Source of the DNA: Sphingomonadales bacterium
GTDB lineage: Bacteria; Pseudomonadota; Alphaproteobacteria; Sphingomonadales; Sphingomonadaceae
Assembly: GCA_025356275.1 (NCBI GenBank)
Contig: JANXUK010000039.1
Coordinates: forward strand, 1 to 50,000
Reading direction: 5' to 3'
Length of the DNA stretch: 50,000 nt
Below the pieces are notes generated by a model. It saw only the letters and a list, made by a program, of their open reading frames with translations, had not been told where the DNA came from and did not search any database. The translations under genes were made by a program, and so were the position numbers. Shown one piece after another: positions 47,748-50,000 of the stretch (the stretch's first letter is position 1; every line of letters starts with the position of its first letter).

Positions 47748-47761
47748 CAGGGCGCCGTCCA
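47748..47761 (+). repeat. IS1111 right sub-terminal inverted repeat
   Basis: CAGGGCGCCGTCCA, matching the reverse complement of the left repeat at 46380-46393 at 13 of 14 positions. A third near copy, CAGGAGCGCCGTCCA, lies at 46455-46469 before the transposase gene. Confidence 0.85.
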
Positions 47762-47832
47762 GACATGACAGCACCGGTTAGGGCCTTGGCGAGGGGTAGA
47801 GACCCTTGCCTTGGCCCGCTTTATATGGCAGA

Positions 47833-47843
47833 CATAAATTATG
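47833..47843. promoter_or_regulatory. Palindrome at the start of the ribbon-helix-helix gene
   Basis: CATAA-A-TTATG is a perfect inverted repeat and includes the ATG of the gene at 47841. Ribbon-helix-helix proteins often bind such short palindromes at their own promoter, so it is a candidate autoregulatory site. The gene has no clear ribosome site in front. Confidence 0.4.
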
Positions 47844-48029
47844 CCGTCAATAGATGTCTCACAGAAAAAGCGTGGTAGGCCGGCAACCGGGCACAGCCCC
47901 CGCATAGGGGTGCGCCTCAGCGATGAAGCAATCTCAGCAATCGACCGATTCGCTGCCAAAGAAAGAAAGACCCGCTCCGACGCTTTGCGGGTATTGATTG
48001 AGCATGCTCTTTCGGCGTTAGAGGCTTAG
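47841..48029 (+). CDS. Ribbon-helix-helix (CopG-like) protein
   Basis: A 62-residue small DNA-binding protein. RIGVRLSDEAISAIDRFAAKERKTRSDALRVLIEHAL matches the ribbon-helix-helix fold (one strand, two helices, with the SDALR turn). The N-terminal part KKRGRPATGH is an AT-hook-like basic tail. It may be an antitoxin or a plasmid copy/transfer regulator; no toxin gene is paired with it. It is convergent with, and overlaps by 113 bases, the HIRAN gene. Base use is less GC-rich than in the catabolic part, which fits a mobile backbone. Confidence 0.75.
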   Translation: MPSIDVSQKKRGRPATGHSPRIGVRLSDEAISAIDRFAAKERKTRSDALRVLIEHALSALEA

Positions 48030-48381
48030 TCACCGCAACGACTGGCTTCGGCGAACGAACCGCGTAGGACGCCATGGCAATCGGCCCTTTGGCTGTCTCG
48101 GCCCGCAGGACAACACCTGTCGGACCCGACCATTTCTTGAGCGCCAGAATTTGGGCCGTAGCTCCCAATCCGTTGCGGTGGATGGCGTTACCCAACCAAT
48201 TGTTCATCGGGAGATAGCCGATGGTCTCACCGCGCCGCGTCTTTACCATGATCGCGAGAGGGTCGTGCGGATTGTTCGCTTCGTGGAAGAGAAATACTCG
48301 CTCAAGGTCACGGCAACGCCCGATTTCCGCTTGGTATTGGCTAACGCCTGCCAACAAAATCGGATAGTTTTTCTCGACCAT
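47917..48381 (-). CDS. Small HIRAN-domain protein
   Basis: A 154-residue protein whose N-terminal 85 residues form a HIRAN domain: ILLAGVSQYQAEIGRC, VFLFHEANNPHDPLAIMV, GETIGYLPMNNWLGNAI. HIRAN domains bind 3' DNA ends or damaged DNA and occur alone or fused to helicases. The rest is basic (IPAKRRSGSFFLWQRIGRLL) with no known domain. ATG 48381 has a GGGGG ribosome site 5 bases upstream; a GTG at 48387 is the alternative. No partner helicase or nuclease is in the window. Its 3' third overlaps the opposing ribbon-helix-helix gene. Confidence 0.75.
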   Translation of the reverse strand: MVEKNYPILLAGVSQYQAEIGRCRDLERVFLFHEANNPHDPLAIMVKTRRGETIGYLPMNNWLGNAIHRNGLGATAQILALKKWSGPTGVVLRAETAKGPIAMASYAVRSPKPVVAVTKPLTPKEHAQSIPAKRRSGSFFLWQRIGRLLRLLHR

Positions 48382-48532
48382 CGCCACCCCCTAAGCATCT
48401 TATGGCGGCAGCATCATGGTTTAACGCGACAGAGTCCAGCCACTCCGAATCGACCGACACCTCGGTAGCGCCCCGCACCATACCTTGCCTGCAACGCCGC
48501 CCCATCCCCGACGCGGATGATGTACCCCCCTT

Positions 48533-48599
48533 AAATACGCATTTATTTGCGCCATAAACCTTGACGATGCCTCTTTTCGTGTGTATCTATTTGCGTATG
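48533..48599 (+). promoter_or_regulatory. hicAB promoter/operator region
   Basis: TTGACG (48561-48566), 17 bases and TATCTA (48584-48589) form a good sigma-70-type promoter. The expected start point falls at about the A of ATG 48597, so the hicA mRNA may be leaderless. Perfect inverted words ATACGCA (48535-48541) and TGCGTAT (48592-48598) flank the promoter, and TATTTGCG is repeated at 48544 and 48588. These are likely HicB/HicAB binding sites for autoregulation. Confidence 0.6.
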
Positions 48600-48779
48600 G
48601 AGCGAGATAGCAAACGGATCGTAAAGCGCCTCAATGCAGAGGGCTGGGAATTGATCGCGGTTGCTGGATCGCACCATAAGTTTCGCAAGGGTAGCGTCAC
48701 TGTGATCGTGCCGCACCCAAAGAAGGATTTACCCACGGGCACCGCTCGCAACATCGCGCAAATGGCCGGATGGATTTAA
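48597..48779 (+). CDS. hicA: HicA toxin (mRNA interferase)
   Basis: A 60-residue HicA protein: RIVKRLNAEGWELIAVAGSH, HHKFRKGSVTVIVPHPKKDL, GTARNIAQMAGW. The dsRNA-binding-like fold with the catalytic histidine in GSHHKF is present. It cleaves mRNA when not bound by HicB. ATG 48597 is favoured over an earlier one at 48561 because family homology starts there and the promoter minus 10 box lies directly upstream. The stop TAA lies within the TTAAGGAG ribosome site of hicB. Confidence 0.88.
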   Translation: MERDSKRIVKRLNAEGWELIAVAGSHHKFRKGSVTVIVPHPKKDLPTGTARNIAQMAGWI

Positions 48780-48790
48780 GGAGAATCGTC

Positions 48791-49183
48791 GTGAAATATT
48801 TCTATGCCGTCGTTCATAAGGACGTAGACAGCGCCTTTGGTGTGACATTTCCCGATCTGCCAGGATGCTTTTCGGCGGCGGATGATATTCAGGGGGTGAT
48901 GGCCAACGCGTGCGACGCGTTGGCGTTGTGGTTTCAGGATGCCGCCGATGTGACGCCCATGTCCCTCGAACAGGCGCGCAATGTGGTTGCTGATGATCTG
49001 GCCGATGGGGCGTTTCTGATCGCAGTGCCCCGCATCAAAAACGACAATCGATCGACCCGCCTAAATATCTCGATGGACGCTGGCATGGCCGAAGCCATCG
49101 ACAAAGCTGCGACTGAGCGAAGCCTTACTCGTAGCGCGTTCATTGCCCAAGCGGCCCGGAACGAAATCGAAAGGCGTCATTAG
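48791..49183 (+). CDS. hicB: HicB antitoxin
   Basis: A 130-residue HicB: the degenerate RNase H-like domain YFYAVVHKDVDSAFGVTFPDL, PGCFSAADDIQGVMANACDAL, and a C-terminal ribbon-helix-helix TRLNISMDAGMAEAIDKAAT, SLTRSAFIAQAARNEI, which binds operator DNA. It neutralises HicA and represses the pair. The start is GTG 48791 with AAGGAG 7 bases upstream; an earlier ATG at 48770 would overlap hicA and is less likely. The gene order hicA-hicB is typical. Confidence 0.88.
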   Translation: MKYFYAVVHKDVDSAFGVTFPDLPGCFSAADDIQGVMANACDALALWFQDAADVTPMSLEQARNVVADDLADGAFLIAVPRIKNDNRSTRLNISMDAGMAEAIDKAATERSLTRSAFIAQAARNEIERRH

Positions 49184-49226
49184 GACCAGACCTTCACTCG
49201 CGACGATCGATGTGTCCCGCATCTCC

Positions 49227-49385
49227 CTAAATCCCCTTCTTCGGCGGCACATAAGCGGGCAATTCCTCGCCGCTCCCGCCCAGCATCCAGCCGCCGGACT
49301 TGGGGAGTTGGCATGGGGCCGCCCGCGTCGCGTCGTTACTCGCATCGTGCAGCAATCGACGCTTTGCCGCAACTAGGCTGGCAGG
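49227..49385 (-). pseudogene. Possible 3' remnant of an unknown gene
   Basis: In the region 49184-49507 one leftward frame ends with a protein-like tail (LHDASNDATRAAPCQLPKSG, then GWMLGGSGEELPAYVPPKKG and a final I) at TAG 49229-49227. Upstream it meets an in-frame TGA near 49400, and no start is clear. It may be the end of a gene cut by the inverted IS6 copy, or a small gene. I do not recognise it. Nothing else is seen in this 324-base stretch. Confidence 0.3.
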
Positions 49386-49507
49386 GAGGCGCGGTCATTC
49401 ACCAACGTTCGCTACCAGCCACCCGCGACCGCCAGCCTATCGTGGGCTTAGTCGTGGGCAATGCCCGAAGTTCGCAGTTTTATTGTGTAATTTCAAAGGG
49501 TGGTGGC

Positions 49508-50000
49508 GGTGCTGTCAGTCTAATGCGAACCCGTCTCCACACGATGCGGCTTGGGTTTTGAGCACGACTGCTCAGCTCACGATTACCTGCCACTCCGCCA
49601 GGGCAGCGGAGCGTCGTTGCTTGTAGGTCTGACGGTTGACGAGGTGGCGTTCAAGATTGAAGTGGTTGCTGATGGAGCCGTGGACGGAGGCGAACTTCTG
49701 TAGCGTGTTCATTCGACGGAATCGCAACATTGCCCGCTCGCGTCGTCGGAAGGGCAGATGGCTGTTCTCCACCCGGTTGTTGAGCCACCGGCCTATCTCA
49801 CGGCGATCGAGATTGCCGAGCTTGCGCATCGCCGCGGGATAGGACCGCAGTCCGTCGGTAACGATGACCTCAGGCGGACCGTGCCGCTTCAGCGCCTTCT
49901 TCATGAAGGTCAGAGCCGCGGCTTTGTCCCGTTTCTTTGTCACGAAGCTCTCGAGGATCTCGCCTTCGTGATCCACCGCGCGCCACAAATAATGCCGCTC
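49508..50000 (-). mobile_element. Second IS6-family element, inverted, cut by the window end
   Basis: The end at 49508 starts GGTGCTGTCAGTCTAATGCG and continues with the same sequence as the right end of the first IS6 copy in opposite orientation. Between the two copies there are small differences (for example CGAACCCG versus CGAACTCG). The element runs beyond 50000. Confidence 0.85.
49572..50000 (-). CDS. IS6-family transposase, partial (5' end beyond window)
   Basis: The C-terminal 142 codons of an IS6 transposase, in frame to the window end. Catalytic Asp in VTDGLRSYPAA and Glu in LNNRVENSHLPF are present; the first Asp lies outside. It matches the copy at 45594 with about 8 changes in 138 residues (for example GPPEVIV versus GRPEKIV), so the copies are related but not a recent duplication. 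Confidence 0.9.
   Translation of the reverse strand, partial: ERHYLWRAVDHEGEILESFVTKKRDKAAALTFMKKALKRHGPPEVIVTDGLRSYPAAMRKLGNLDRREIGRWLNNRVENSHLPFRRRERAMLRFRRMNTLQKFASVHGSISNHFNLERHLVNRQTYKQRRSAALAEWQVIVS

Larger units (their letters stand above)
46373..47764 (+). mobile_element. IS110-family (IS1111 subgroup) element inserted in the IS6 right end
   Basis: The borders are set by the sub-terminal inverted repeats at 46380-46393 and 47748-47761, using the 7-base and 3-base offsets known for IS1111 elements. On both sides the 8 bases AGACATGA occur (46367-46374 and 47761-47768), so the exact ends are uncertain within that word. The left non-coding end is about 96 bases, the right one about 255 bases, a layout typical of IS1111, where the recombinase gene lies left and the guide-RNA region lies right. 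It interrupts the last 9 bases of the IS6 element. Confidence 0.8.
45530..47775 (+). mobile_element. IS6-family element, interrupted near its right end by an IS1111-type element
   Basis: The left end at 45530 starts GGCATTGTCAGACCAACG; the right end, after removing the inserted IS1111 element, reads inward from 47775 as GGTGCTGTCATGTCTAACG, and the second IS6 copy at 49508 begins GGTGCTGTCAGTCTAATG. These ends are related inverted repeats. Without the insertion the element is about 850 bases, normal for IS6. The last bases GACAGCACC (47767-47775) lie beyond the IS1111 copy, so the insertion split the terminal repeat. No convincing 8-base target duplication is seen (CCGGTT is on both sides). 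Confidence 0.8.

Noticed and set aside
45522..47783. Eight-base target duplication around the IS6 element
   Set aside because: Only CCGGTT is shared and its position relative to the two ends does not agree, so no duplication is claimed.
49061..49372. Leftward frame of 103 codons opposite hicB
   Set aside because: It overlaps the hicB ribbon-helix-helix region antisense and has no family match; only the end of another frame (49227) looks protein-like.

Overview
The window is high-GC DNA and reads like an accessory catabolic island of a sphingomonad-type alphaproteobacterium (Novosphingobium, Sphingobium or Sphingomonas). The evidence is a large TonB-dependent receptor with an alphaproteobacterial-looking signal peptide, tightly packed operons joined by ATGA/GTGA/TGATG overlaps, several TTG starts, and IS6 and IS110/IS1111 elements at the right edge. 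The genus is inferred from gene content, not from a marker gene. No rRNA, tRNA, CRISPR array or replication gene was seen.

Layout. (a) 142-704: a frameshifted EAL-domain remnant at the left edge. (b) 9090-701 (minus): an operon with an exported two-domain alpha/beta-hydrolase protein, an unknown small protein, a GlcG/HbpS protein, a SAM methyltransferase, hydantoinase/oxoprolinase A and B subunits, and a cysteine hydrolase. (c) 9380-12458 (plus, divergent): an EthD-like protein, an MmgE/PrpD protein and an alpha/beta hydrolase, followed by a convergent amidase at 13953-12445. (d) 14057-18136 (plus): acyl-CoA dehydrogenase, family III CoA transferase, LysR regulator and DUF1838 protein. (e) 27274-18054 (minus): exported cupin, TonB-dependent receptor, two-domain alpha/beta-hydrolase-fold protein, GPH/MFS transporter, zinc alcohol dehydrogenase and two more alpha/beta-hydrolase-fold proteins. 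(f) 27548-32746 (plus): FAD-linked oxidase, IclR regulator, aldehyde dehydrogenase and FAD monooxygenase. (g) 35679-32775 (minus): LeuC-like and LeuD-like hydro-lyase subunits and an isocitrate-lyase/PEP-mutase-type lyase. (h) 35799-42039 (plus): enoyl-CoA hydratase-like protein, exported tannase-family esterase, amidohydrolase, acyl-CoA ligase and MFS transporter. (i) 44609-42065 (minus): SDR and a large acyl-CoA dehydrogenase. (j) 44913-45575: a maleylacetoacetate-isomerase-like GST whose 3' end runs into an IS. (k) 45530-50000: an IS6 element interrupted by an IS1111-type element, then a plasmid/island-like cassette (ribbon-helix-helix protein, HIRAN protein, HicAB), then a second, inverted IS6 copy cut by the window end.

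How the genes may work together (inference). A substrate enters through the TonB receptor and the two inner-membrane transporters. Exported esterase-like proteins may trim it. Oxidation by the FAD oxidase, monooxygenase, alcohol and aldehyde dehydrogenases would yield acids that are activated by the ligase or CoA transferase and processed by acyl-CoA dehydrogenases and a crotonase. The LeuCD-like plus lyase operon resembles the dimethylmaleate hydratase/dimethylmalate lyase step of anaerobic nicotinate breakdown and could end a route that makes a maleate-type acid. The amidase, cysteine hydrolase and HyuAB suggest nitrogen-carbon bonds in the substrate. No ring-hydroxylating or ring-cleaving dioxygenase was found, so the substrate and chemistry remain open. 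The most unusual points are four alpha/beta-hydrolase domains that have lost the serine nucleophile, the coupled LeuCD/lyase operon, and an IS1111-type element with a candidate bridge-RNA region that repeats its own target sequence.
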